Positions 11,297 through 23,351 of a DNA stretch of 64,000 nucleotides are shown here, one piece after another. Source of the stretch: Otis tarda (taxonomy: Eukaryota; Chordata; Aves; Otidiformes; Otididae); contig CM048591.1 of the NCBI GenBank assembly GCA_026413225.1, positions 71,946,052 to 72,010,051 of the forward strand, given 5' to 3'. A program made the position numbers and the translations under genes. Numbering within the stretch: position 1 is the stretch's first letter; each line of letters begins with the position of its first letter. Under the pieces are notes generated by a model. The model was given only the letters and a program-made list of their open reading frames with translations. It was not told where the DNA came from and did not search any database.

Positions 11297-12525
11297 CTGT
11301 CTTTCTCTAGTGGCTGATCCAAATTAGACATTACTGTGTCTCTCATGTCTTTCTTCTAGGGAGTTAAACAGGAAAAGCTAATATTCCTAGCTAAGATGAT
11401 GCTAAACTCAGTCTTTGAAAGCTTTCCAGGCAGATAGGGAACTCCTTCCACACAGAAGGGATGTAGATCGTCAGAGAACATATGGTTTCTTCCTCTAAAT
11501 CTCATTCAGTGTGAGAACAGCAAAAATTTTTATCCTTTATCTGTCAGATATTTTCATGTGCACATACTATAACAACAAAAATTGCTATCCTTGAGATTTC
11601 CCATTGATTATTATTTTTGTCTTATATGTGAATTTCTGCACTTGCATGTGCATTGCATTTTTATTTTCATTCTTTCCCATGTAAATGAGGCCATTGTAGT
11701 TGTTATAAATAGTAGTCATACTTAGAAAGCTGCTTGGTATGTTTGTTGATTGTTAACAATTAAGCATTTAAATGTTACTCAGCAGCAGTATGGAATATAC
11801 TTGGTTTAATCCTTTATTGTGTGATGATTATTTGAAAATTCAATAAAATGCTAGTATAAAAAGGTAGTAATACTAAAAAAAATCTGATAGATATTCAACA
11901 CTATATAACTGTAGACTGAGAAACAATACAGCAGTGCTGATTATCTGATTTATAATGAAAGACAGCTTGTGGAGTTAATCTTGGGTCTATGAAACAAGAG
12001 ATTAGCAAAACAACTCAATTGTTTTAACTATTGTTTATGCATTTCATTTTGATAAAAATAGCCTGCACTACAAGAGTCAATTCAGCTCTAGCATTTTACC
12101 TGAAAGGGGGGAAACTAGCATGCACAACAATCAAGCAATTTTGCTTCTTTGTAGAGGAGAAATGGATAATTCAGCATTGAGATGAACACAGCTGTTTTTT
12201 TCAGCAACAGTGTCACATGAAGAGTGACAGATTACCTTTGAAGAGTAAATGTGATTGCACAGAAGTCAAAGTAGCTAATGTATTTATACTCTTTATACCA
12301 GAAAAAAAAGATCTTTTATTCTCACATAAATATTCCTGTAATTACTGTACATTTACAGTGTGTAATTGTAAGACCATTACTTGCATTGTCTTTTGTAAGC
12401 ACAAATTCAGCCTCTCCTTTGGTCACCATGGAGTCTCTTTGTAATAGTACAAAGCATCTCTATTATATGAGGTATGGAAGATGGAAGTAGGATAGAATAC
12501 AAGGAAGCAGTTTATTTATGGATCT

Positions 12526-12540
12526 TGCTGCTGCTGCTGC
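12526..12540 (+). repeat. (TGC)5 microsatellite
   Basis: Five perfect TGC units followed by GATTCC. It is short and lies in non-coding sequence. Confidence 0.8.
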
Positions 12541-15500
12541 GATTCCACATGCCGTGTGATCCATGTACAATCTTTTTCCTGCTGAACCAAGTGCCATATA
12601 TATATTGATGCATTTGAAGATTCCATCAATATGCAGGAAAACTTGCTTAAGCAATGAAAATATTTTCCTGATCAAGGAAGTTATTTGCTGCAAACTTTTC
12701 TCTGCATAGTGTGTTTTTTGTTCATCAAGCTAGTCACCTCCTGTTTGCACATGGGTGATGATAGGAGATATATAAACCTTTGACAAGCTCTAGCTAGCAA
12801 ATGAGTGGGCATAGGGTGGAACTGAATCTACTGCAATACTGTGAAAACAGAAAAGGGGAGTGGATTCTACTCTAGTACCTTTCATGCCACTGAACCTCAG
12901 ATATTTTCCTCAAAGGGCTATGTCCTGCATTATTCCACTGTCCGAGTCCAATTTACAGCCCAGCTTCACATTGTAACAATAACCTTTGTTCTTTTAGTGG
13001 TTTCTTATCAGAGATAGGAAGAAGTACTACAATGCACAAAGCCCTTATGGTCTTTGAAATAGTATATTGGTGTAAAACACATGATTATTAAGAAGTCTGT
13101 CAGCAAATATCATTTTAATGTTTCGAACATTCTAGCTTGCATTCTGACAAAGGACATCAGAAACCTTCCTATCCTCACATTCTTCCAATATTACCCTCTT
13201 GTGCATAGTATGAAAATTTGCATTAAGTAGTAGTAGTACGTATATAGTACCTTTCTTGTATATTAATAAAAAGCTTCACTTTCTATGCCCTTTGCTTACT
13301 TGTGTGTCATATCAATAACTTCAAAATGTTCCAAAATCATCTTCATATGTAGGGGAAAAATACAGACCTAAGTGTACCAATGGACTTTGTCTTATGTCCT
13401 CCGGTTGGACTTCACATTTTGATGATCTCTTAACAGCTGTAGAAAGGAATATTCTTTGAAAACCGCATGCTGCAGGCAATTTTGCATAAGTTGAGGCTAC
13501 ACTTGAGATATGAAGGCAATTGATCTCTCTCCTCACTAGAAACACCTTTTCATACTGGAGTTTCATTTGCCTGGAGAAAAATACAAATGTGGTAGCGGCA
13601 TTTTCACATGCAGTTAAAGGTTGTGTTAGCACTTTTATTTTAAAAAGTTTTTTAACTTAGCTATTAAAAAAAAATTGCTTCAGGATAACATTTGTTTTTC
13701 ACAATTAAAATTAAATATAGCAACATATTGAGTAGAAGGGTGAGAATGGAAACAAAGAGGGGGAAAGCATTGAGGGGAAATCAAGTTTTCCTCCAGTCAT
13801 GGGTTTTTTTTGCCCTTTAGTAGCTGAAAAAGAGCTATAATCGTTGACGCAAAAAAAAAAAAAAGTATCTATTTGTACAAAAGTTTCATTATAGCATTCT
13901 AGGAAACAGAAGTATATTTTATTTTGGTAAATGAGCACATGCAGTGACTGATTTCTAAAGGCTGTCTTTTATTCTTAAAAGATAATTATCTTTGGTCTTG
14001 CCATAGTTTGGGCTGTACTTCAATGGAAGGTTGCATTTACGCAAAGAGACTGGAAAAGAGGTGAAAGAATTGGGTAGGAAGTCCAAAGAAAGTTTAGGAG
14101 GCATGAAGATGAGATAAACAGGGAAAAATAAAATGTAAATATTAATTGTGAGAGAATGATAAAAATGGAAAGAATCTTAATCTTTGTTGTAAAAAAGAGT
14201 GAGAACATTATGAAATAGTGAGTGATAGCTGGAGAATTTAATGGAAACCTAGACAAAGCAGACACATATACATATATGGATATTGAAATATCCAAATAGG
14301 ATAAAGTCATATATAGAAAATCATAAAAAAGTTGCAGGAAAAACATTTATATGAAAGGAAGAAATAACATAGTGTTCTCATTTTAATACTCTCTCTGGAA
14401 AGCATTGGAGCTGTAATAGTGAGTGCTAGAATAACAAATGCAGTGATTATTTCAGAACTGACCAAAATCTTTTTCTTGCCTGGATCTGGGACCTGAAAAA
14501 CATTATTAGAAGCTTTTGGGTTTTCTGATGCCAAGCTTCTACTAGACAGATTTCAGTTTCCAAAGCTTTCCGTGTGCAGTCCAGTGTTGGCAACTCAAAT
14601 GTAGTACAAGAAAATTAGCAGATGTTTGGAAATGTTACAAGCCTAGCTCTCAGTTTCTCCTTTAGAAAATACAGACTTTTTGTTTCCCTGTCTCTGTTAC
14701 ACAGACGCTGCAACCCCTCACCCTCAAGTGATATTAATGTGAACTCTGCTGGTCAAAGATGAGAGGACCACATATTCCACAAAAGAATAGGATTGCTTTC
14801 AGTTGAGTCAGAGAATACTGCTGGATCAAAGTGAGAATAGAAAGGACAAGGGACATTTTTAAATAAAGTACTGGATAGAACTTCAAAAAAGTTATCAGAT
14901 TAATAGTGTGAAACCAAATTATATATCAAAGCCTAAGTGTATGAAATTTTAGAGTAAAGGTATGTTATTGTAGAAGGCTTTTTAAAAACCATTTTTAACA
15001 AAATGCAGTATAGTGGCTGCAAAAAAAACATAGATTGATTCACCATAATAAGATGCATACCTTTCTGTAGGAAGAAAATCTTGTAACACTCGAAGTTTTT
15101 TTTTTCCCTGAAAAAGTGAGTGACATGCTTGTAAGAACTACTGTAAAGTATGATTAACTATAATTAATTTTACTTGATATTCTTCAGGTTATTTAAAAGG
15201 TCACCATTGAGTCAGTTAATTTTCTCCATTTTCAGCTTTGAAGTCTCATTTAATCAATTACAATATAATCTGTATGATCATAATATTCATTCTGGTTGAA
15301 CTTAGTGGTCATGTACAGTGCTGGATACTGTATAAAGTGATGGTTCAGTAGTGGAATTCACAGAACCGATGTATTTATGTCATGAATTGCCCACTCCTGT
15401 TATGACTAAAAAAGCCATTTCCAGTCAATCATGAAATGGTTTCTTTAAATAAAATTGTCCAATAACCTTTTTTTTTTCTGATTTAAATGTATGTCCTACC

Positions 15501-18500
15501 AATGTGGCATCATATATGCATATATTCAGGTAAAACAGTGCAGACTAAAAGTGTAGATCTTGAAACAGTACCAATTTGCTTTCAACAGGCTTTAACACTT
15601 TAGCATTATTAAAATTCAATCTTTCTTCTGCAAATTGTTACACATCAAAACAATTTTGGGACCAAAATGAAAGTAAGTAGATGCAACAGATTAAGTTCTT
15701 CACGTAACTAAGGGTTTGTAGGAGTGGAGCTAAGTGGAATGTTATTATTTGTTCCAAGCATACGTCTTGCTTTCTATCTCTCTGTATCCCTCACTTTGAT
15801 TTAAATGACCATTTACCTTGTTTTAATTAAATTATAAATTATGTAATCATGATTGGAAAAAGGGTTCTTATTGCCGCACTAACTATTTAATCTGAAATTT
15901 TAAGATGCTGAAGATATTAAAAGGTAAAGGAAAAAAGCTTTATTTGCTCATCAAAAATATCTGAAGAGCCCAACACCGTACAGTAGAAATGTTATACAGT
16001 CCTATTCTATTAAAATTAAGAGGAAACTTTTAGTTATGCTAGACTCAGCAGAAGATGAAATAGAAAAGAATATATGAAGTAAAATATTACTTTGATTAGA
16101 CAGGTAACAGAGCATTTGGTGTTGGGCTTCATTTTGATCATCCAACAAGGCAATGTTTATAGCTGTTAAACCAGGTAACTAAAAGTTTTGGCAAGGCTGT
16201 GAGCAAAGTTGATTTTTGTGCTGAAGATTTGTTTGTGTGCAAGACAGGTGAGAAAGACTTGTTTCATTATCTTTGCAGAGAAAATTGGTTCTTCTGTTTG
16301 AGAAACTAGAAAACTTTGGATAATTCATTCAAATAAGTAAATAACAAGAAGAAATTCATTTTATCATGTCTCTTTAAATCTGTACTATTGCTCTCACCTT
16401 GTCTTTTCACTCGAAACCTAGTGTTAGTAATGCAGGCAGCCTGCTGTGGTCAGAACAGTAGTTTCATAAAACAGGGTAGTGGTAATGATGTCTGCGAACC
16501 CCATGGAGATAGCTTGAAACTTCTGACAGTTTGTTAATGAAATTAGGACTTTCTTTTTTTTTGCTTGGAAATGTTTTTATTTCACTAATTGGACTGTATT
16601 GTATGGTGATGTAATACATGGTTAAAACGTAAATCTGTATTGTGTCATTTTTAGTTTCAATCTCTATGTTCTTGATTTGTTTATTTACTGAGAACAATTA
16701 CCCTTTTAGATGGTGTTATATATTCTCACTAGCTGTAATGGCCTTTAGAAGTTAAAATAATTACACAGTCTATCATATTGACAACGAGCCTTACCTGATA
16801 AAAATCTGAGCATTAACTAAAATGTAGAGTTTGTTCTACAGGAAAGGTTGGTCCGTGTCACTGAGTACCACAAATGGTTTTACGAGGAGCTAATTGTTCC
16901 ATTTGTCTTAACTCAAATAATTAGAGGACCTGGTCACTAGGTCTGCCCACTGTGCAGTATCTTTTTATCCACCGCAAGCTGCAGTGTAACAAGAAATGAG
17001 ATTTGGAGCTGATCTTCATCCCACAAATAAAGTTAGTGCATCCAGATTTGGAAGATGACAGCAGTAATATTCCCCTAGTAAAGTTGGAGCTTAGCCCTGT
17101 TATACTTATTAAAAAGCCTATTCATACAAATTAAATCCATTCCATATCCTGGCCTCTTGATGACAGCTCCATTTTTTTTTCTTGCCTGGTTTGAATTACC
17201 TCGAGTCTGTACCCAGAAAGAATTTATCCCTTTCAAGAGACTTCTCCAAGCCTATAATAAATTCACATGGGTCGTCCCATCAATATGGTGAATTTGCATT
17301 ATTATTTCATTATGAGAAGGAAAAAAAAAGAGGATTAGATCTCTTGCAGCATTGGCAGCGCCTAATTCAAGCTGAACACATGATTAAAGCTGGCATTTAT
17401 GACTTTAGCTGTCAAAGAAAACTAATTGTAAACTGAGAGCTGTGGATAATTATGGCCTTTGCTGTTAAACTGTTTTTCTCCTATTTATGACAGGACAAAC
17501 TACAGACAATGCTACTGCATTTAGTTCTGGGTTACTTGGAGCCTATTTATGCAAATGAAAATTGATCTAGATTCTCAAATTGATGGCTGTATGTAAACTT
17601 AGTTTCAATCATGTTGTAAAAGCCATGAAAAAAAGGTGACCCTTATGCTGCTATATCCATGACACTGCATTTTGTATTGCCTCACTTGTAAGTATCCTTC
17701 ATTTTTAGTGTCTCTCAGGTTAATTTGTTTCACATGAATGCTACTGAATAAGTAAATTACTTAAACTATCTTCTTGCAGGAGATATTTTCCTTTGTTTTT
17801 TTATCATTCATATGTTGCTTGCATGATTTTTTTATCTTGTAGAGCTGTGTACGTCATAATTTTATAAACTGCTTGTACATTTATAGAGAAAGGAGTCCCT
17901 GAGACTCTGGAATGAAAGTTGTGATAATAACAGGTTTAATGTGTTTTGGTGGGAAACAACCACAGGAGTGGTTTAGGATTGCTTTTTTTTTTTTTCCCTT
18001 TTGCATTTTCCCCCCTGCTTGGTATGGATTCCAGATAGAAGAGATTAGACATGTGGAGAGCAGGAAATTCTGGATGTTGCAAGTGATGCAAGCTACAATT
18101 TTTGAGCTTTTCTTGAATTAGTGTTGACTGAAAACCAGAGTACATTGACTTGGGCTTCTGACGTTTTAAAAGAGATATGAATAAAAAAGGGGAGATGAAT
18201 AAGAAATACAAAATTTGTGGAAAAGTATGTAGAGAATAATTTTAAGACATATCACAATAAAATAATTATGATCAAAAACCAACTTTCTATGAGAGAGAAA
18301 GAAAATGCTTTTTCACAGTAACATGTAATTATTCATTACCCTACAATGCTGTTGTAACCAAATATAACTGGTTTACAAAAGAGTTAGCTTCATTAGTGAC
18401 CTCTAATGTGGCAGTCCTGGGTGTAATCCTTGGTCCAGGACTTCCTACATCTCTGCTTACAGAAGCTGGAAGAGCTGTTGTGACTGTTCCCTGTATTCTC

Positions 18501-18795
18501 TCCCTAAATACCTGCTGGAAACTGTGAGAGACAGGAGACTTGAAAACAGATTTTTGGTGTGACAGTTTAATGTAACATTCACAGTTCCCAGAAGAAGGAA
18601 AACAGTGACTTAGTAGGAGTGATAAAGCAGCAGAAGCAATAAGTTAGGATGCAGTAATTAGGAAATCTTTTGGGCTTTGTTAGTCATTGAAATAAAAAAG
18701 TAGTTGATGGCACCAGCAAAACAGAACAAAAATGTAAATATAAAAAACTCCTTAGGCTGTAAGCTACAATAAGATACTGAACTACTATATAGTGT
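12541..18795. other. AT-rich non-coding stretch with candidate conserved block
   Basis: No recognised gene. A minus-strand open frame at 13321-13632 (103 codons) has no recognisable domain. The part from about 16760 to 17600 looks more constrained than its surroundings and is listed separately. A short segment at 18511-18540 resembles the 3' region of old CR1-like elements (GGAAACTGTGAGAGACAGGA), but it is too short to be sure. Confidence 0.5.
16760..17600. other. candidate conserved non-coding block (possible enhancer)
   Basis: This segment lacks the A/T runs and drift typical of its neighbours. It carries several homeodomain-type cores (TAATTG, TAATTA) and two perfect POU octamers in opposite orientation, ATTTGCAT at 17292-17299 and ATGCAAAT at 17549-17556. 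A frame is also open at 17182-17436, with a basic region EKEKKRGLDLLQHWQRLI, but no ATG starts it. Octamers are expected a few times by chance in a window this size, so they are not evidence alone. The call is an impression of texture and needs a multi-species alignment. Confidence 0.25.
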
Positions 18796-18887
18796 GACTC
18801 AGATCCTTACCTAACTGATTTTATTAACCTCATGGTAGTTTTTTTTTCAGTTTTTCATTAGTTACCTTTGAGGATCTGGGTCTTAGA
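18796..18887. repeat. relic of a palindromic amniote MITE, copy 1
   Basis: The left part reads ACTCAGATCCTTACCTAACTGATT and the right part TACCTTTGAGGATCTGGGTC. The right arm matches the arm TACCTTTGAGGATCTGGGCC of a palindromic repeat common in turtle, crocodile and bird genomes. The left arm is a shortened inverted counterpart (CAGATCC...CCTAACT). The centre is diverged and contains a T run. It is the same family as 25862-25953. Orientation is meaningless for a palindrome. Confidence 0.55.
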
Positions 18888-18952
18888 TAATGTTTTTCTG
18901 TGTGTTAACACCGACTTTCTGATGGAGTAGTTTTTCATGGTGACCAAACGGG

Positions 18953-18985
18953 AAAAACAAACAAACAAACAAAAAAACCAAACCC
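18953..18985 (+). repeat. (AAAC)n-type low-complexity run
   Basis: Several AAAC units followed by an A run and AACC variants. This is a simple repeat. Confidence 0.8.
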
Positions 18986-19048
18986 AAAATAGACTTCCTC
19001 AGAACACAAATAAATGTGTTTAACTACTGAACAAAATATTAAAAGATT

Positions 19049-19122
19049 CAGCCTTTGCCCTGGAGAAACTTACACTGCAGACTTAAACCGCAGTTCTAAC
19101 AACAGACAGAATACATATCCAT
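19049..19122 (+). repeat. SINE-like ancient amniote repeat fragment
   Basis: The stretch contains CTTTGCCCTGGAGAAACTTACA, then GACTTAAAC, AACAACAGACAG and ATACATATCC. This follows a pattern known from old amniote repeats, in which a CCCTGCCCC-GAGCTTACAATCTAA block precedes a GACA...ACAGGTGGATACAGACAG block. The match is from memory and imperfect. A relic of what may be the preceding part of the same family is at 56236-56295. Confidence 0.4.
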
Positions 19123-21297
19123 ACTTTTATATGGTGCCTAAATCAAGAGACTGCCCATTTCAATACACTTGGAGAACATAGCTCCAGTTATGTTGAATTA
19201 GAGAGGTTTACTTAAATATTTGAGTTGGTTGATATTCTGTCCAAACTTTGTTTTTTCTGAGTTTTACTTACAGATTGTGGTTTGTGTGTATCTTTCTGTT
19301 TGCTGCATCTCATTGCGGGCACAGTTCATTTAGGTCATAACTCCAATAATCTGCATTTGCTGGATGTCATCTGTTTCTTGTGAAGCAACGTGTGCTATTT
19401 CAATCACATGGACTGACAACTGGATCAATTTAGATGCCAAACTCATTGTAAGCACTTCCAGATAATTTTTTTTTAGCTATTTAAATTAGTGTGACACCCA
19501 GACCAGTTAAATTAATTCCATTTAATGCAGGTATAAATTTGCATTGCCAGGATGCAAGTGTTGACTGAGTAATTCACACTGTAGAAGAAACAGATTTCTT
19601 GAGGAGTATATAATTAAGAAGATTTTTAACTGTTATTATTGTTTGATAGAATGTTGTCTCTCTCTAGGAGCTTGTGATGGAGAAACCTGGTAACTCAAAG
19701 GATTTAAGGTATTGTGAATAAACAATTGCCTGAATCAAACTGTTACACTCCTGAAAATAATAAAGATGGGGTCATAAAAGCAATAACATATTTATAAAAC
19801 CAAGTCAAAACAGAAAGTCAGACCCATGAAGGTATTTAGATACTATGCTGACATCTACAACCTGACTGATTTCAGAGGCAATTGTGTGCTTAATATTTCT
19901 GTCAATAAGATTTCCAATATTTAATCTTTGTTTATATATTTGTCAACTTTTTATGACACAGCCTTCAGGAACTTGGATTGGAGAAAAAAGCATAGAAAAC
20001 AATATTAATAATATTAAAGCAAGTTTAGAGTTTTAAGTACTGCTAAGATAATAATAGGCTGTATCTGCAAAGGGAGACTACCAGCAAAACTTACCAACAG
20101 AAGCATTAGATCTGAATATAATCAATTCTTAAGACAGTGTTTGCCATAAGGAGACAAAAGGTGAGGAAAGAAACAAAGGTCAAAAATGTTTTCTTTTTTT
20201 TTTTTTATAAACTCTAGCATCTGTGATATAAAGACATATTGTGCAATTGATATCTCACAAAAATAATAGAAAAAAATTAGAAGCATATTGAAGAAACAAC
20301 ATTTATAGTAAAATTCTAGAAAATGCAACAGAAACTTAGCAAATCATAGGGGAAAATATCTTTAAATCACAAAGAAAAAACAGATGAGGCTATAATTTTT
20401 GTGTACATGAGAAATGGTAAAAAAAATGTTAGTAGAATGTCTTTGAGGAGCAAGCTGGCCTCTTAGAATGTGATAAATCTATGAACTTGACTGTCTAGGT
20501 AGGAAAAGAGGTAAGGTAAAAATGAAAAAGAAAATCTGTCTTTTAATTAGAAACATCAGGTCACCAGAAGTAGATATTCTTACCAAATACACAATGGACT
20601 ACTTTGAATGTTTTAAAGACAATTATATATTCAAATAGGAAAACAATTCTGGATTTTGAAATTAATTTTAGTGACTTCAGAGGTCTCTAAATGCATGACT
20701 AAGGTGAAATAAATTTACTAGTGCCATCAGAAGGAAAAAGGAGACTTGGCAGTGGTGGAAGGTGTGTTGGCTGAGGTGAAAAGTAGGGCTTTAGGAATCG
20801 TTAGTATGATAGCTTTGCTCACTCAGTGAGCAAAGTGATCAGTGACTTGCAGAAAGGAATATACAACTTTGTTTTTCAACCAAATCTATTTCTAAAGAAA
20901 ACTGAAGTTATGCATTATAATAATTCACAAGAACAGGAGGAATGAATAGAGAAGGAGGAAGTTTATCAGTTCAACACTAGCAGAATATGAATTAAAAAGA
21001 AAAACCAAACCCAAAACACAAGAAAGCATTTTCTAGTGGCAGTACATTAAATATGTCTGTCAGTAGAGAGTCTGCAACAGAACTATTTAACAGAAACCTG
21101 CAAAAGGCTTCGCGTAAGACTTTAGGTCAACCAGAGAATGTCATAAGTAATTATTCTAGTATGACATCAGTAAAAGCCAAGAATATACTTTGGACTGCAG
21201 CACTGGTAATGCCATGGAAAAGATAGCATACAACTGAGAGGAAAAAAATACAACTAAGGACAGTTAGAGCCTCTAGAATTTTAGGTATACAAAGGTT

Positions 21298-21321
21298 GTC
21301 AAAAGAATGGTCAAAAGAATG
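21298..21321 (+). repeat. 12-bp tandem duplication
   Basis: GTCAAAAGAATG occurs twice in direct tandem. This is a recent-looking replication slip in non-coding DNA. Confidence 0.9.
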
Positions 21322-22018
21322 TTTTCAAGGGAAAGAGTTGATCTGTGACAAGGAAAAATGGTGTTGATACAGTGATAGAACTCGAAAAGGGTAGGATGCA
21401 GCAGCAAAAGTAAATAGACATGACTAATTAGGTGAGTAGCTTTGTTCAAAACAATAGTTTGCAAATTTGGAAGTGATGAAAGGAAACACTACAGTGTGGT
21501 GAGGCTGTCATTAGATTTCAGATATTTTTAAATTTAGAGATTTACATTTATGCTCTTAACAAGCATACTGAGAATTTTTGTGACAGCATGATTATTGTGT
21601 TTAGTTAAGGAGAAGGAAATTCATGTTTTAGGGCTTTGTTTCTCCTTAAAAATTAGTATAAGATCTAATGGGTGAAATCTTTTCAACAGCTGTCTACTAG
21701 GTGATTGATACACTTTCTTGCATCTACTGAGTGCTATCTCACTTCTGATTTAATGAGATAACACCTATGACTTAAAACCCTTTTCTAGTCTGTGGAAGGG
21801 CTCCTCCTGACTTTCCTAGAGGTTGGATCTGGCCCATATGTCTGTTTATACAAATGGATGGGAGGGAAGGAGATAGCCATATTTCTTCCTGATGTCCTTC
21901 TATTCTCAGGGTAGAGTACCCTTAAACACTTTTAAGAGTCATATGGTGAGAATATTCTTTGCCATGAGAAATATAGTCATGTAAATTATATTTTTAAAGC
22001 ATTTCCAAGAATAAATAC

Positions 22019-22080
22019 TTTTTTTTCCTTTCCTTTTTTTCCCTTTATTTTTTCTCCTTTTTTTTTTTTTTCTTCCCCCA
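22019..22080 (+). repeat. T/C-rich pyrimidine tract
   Basis: About 60 bases, nearly all T or C, ending in CTTCCCCC. It could form an unusual DNA structure or be a degraded poly-T run. No function can be assigned. Confidence 0.8.
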
Positions 22081-23329
22081 AACCCACTAGAACTGTGCCA
22101 TGGAAACCTTTCTCTCTTTTATGATTTTTCATTTCCATTTCTGGCTTTCTGGCTTGGAAGCCTTTTCTTCAATTGCTTTGCCAGAAACCACAATTTCTTC
22201 AGGAAATCAGACACTCTGATGGTTTCATTCTCAGGTAGCAGATTGTTGTAAAACTACTTCAGCTTGTTTAATAGATTTAGTTTTTCCTGGAGAATATACT
22301 CCAGTGCTTTAAAGAGCCAATTTGGTAATTGAAGCCTGTTAAATGAACTTTCTTGTCCTGTATGTATGTATCAAGTATATGCCTGATGAAAAAGAACTAG
22401 TAATACCAATAATAAACCTTCTTTCCAGATTTTTCCCTAAACCACTAAATACATGTTTTCTTAACTCCAGTAGAAACCATTAAGGGTGTGTCAGCAAAAC
22501 AAAATGAGATTTGGGTCTCAATTCATCCACAAGATAAGTGCATTAAGAAATTGTGATCATGAGTGAATATCAACTGAAGAAAAAGTGCTTAGGTTTAGAA
22601 GCATGTAGAGTTCTAACAATAAATTACAGAGATGTTTTCAGATTAAAAATATATCTTACAGAGCTATTTAATTGACAAAGTATCAAGGCTTTTGATCTTC
22701 TTGAAGCATTTATATTCCTACTACAAAATTGTCCAAGTATATTGTTTGAATGTTTTATCTCATAAAATAGAGACAACTCAGTGAAAAACACTGAATACCA
22801 TAGTGAATAAACATTTAGTCTCACTTAGAAGTTATGGTTTGAGTCCTATCTTACTGACTGAAACACATGGAAAAGTAGCATGAACTCATTCTCTAGAGAA
22901 AATACCGGGGATGTCTAAACAGCCATATTGGCATCAGGCTTTTTGAATCCGTTTTGTGATTGTTGTGCTCCATAGGTATTTGTGATGGATGCCCAGTGAC
23001 TGTGTACAGTGTTACTCCAGTAGTTCTTACCTTAATGGGATTTATGAGCTAGTGTAGCTTTTATGTTGTCTGCAAAAGTAATTTCATTTTTCAGCTCATA
23101 AACCTTCTGTTACGAGATTTGATGAGAACCAAAACCAAGTTTCAGGGGAGCATTAGTTGATTGCTCTTGATTATTGCTTCACTTTAAAGACAAGATGATT
23201 AGACTTTCAGCAGAAAGTAAAAAACCAGTCTTGGACAGCCAAGAATTCATTAAGAGATAAACAAAAATGTGGCAGGGGGCTCATTTTCTAGTTCAAAATA
23301 CAGTTAACAGCACACAATTGAGGATAGGT

Positions 23330-23351
23330 ATCTACCAATTATCTACCAATT
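23330..23351 (+). repeat. 11-bp tandem duplication
   Basis: ATCTACCAATT occurs twice in direct tandem. Confidence 0.9.

Larger units (their letters stand above)
3911..12525. other. long AT-rich non-coding stretch
   Basis: No recognised gene. The stretch holds a MIR-like fragment near 5764-5825, a good donor-like site at 4233 with no coding sequence before it, and one long but unrecognised open frame at 10817-11296. Otherwise I see single-copy sequence with short A or T runs (for example near 7880 and 9162) and stops in all frames. Confidence 0.6.
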
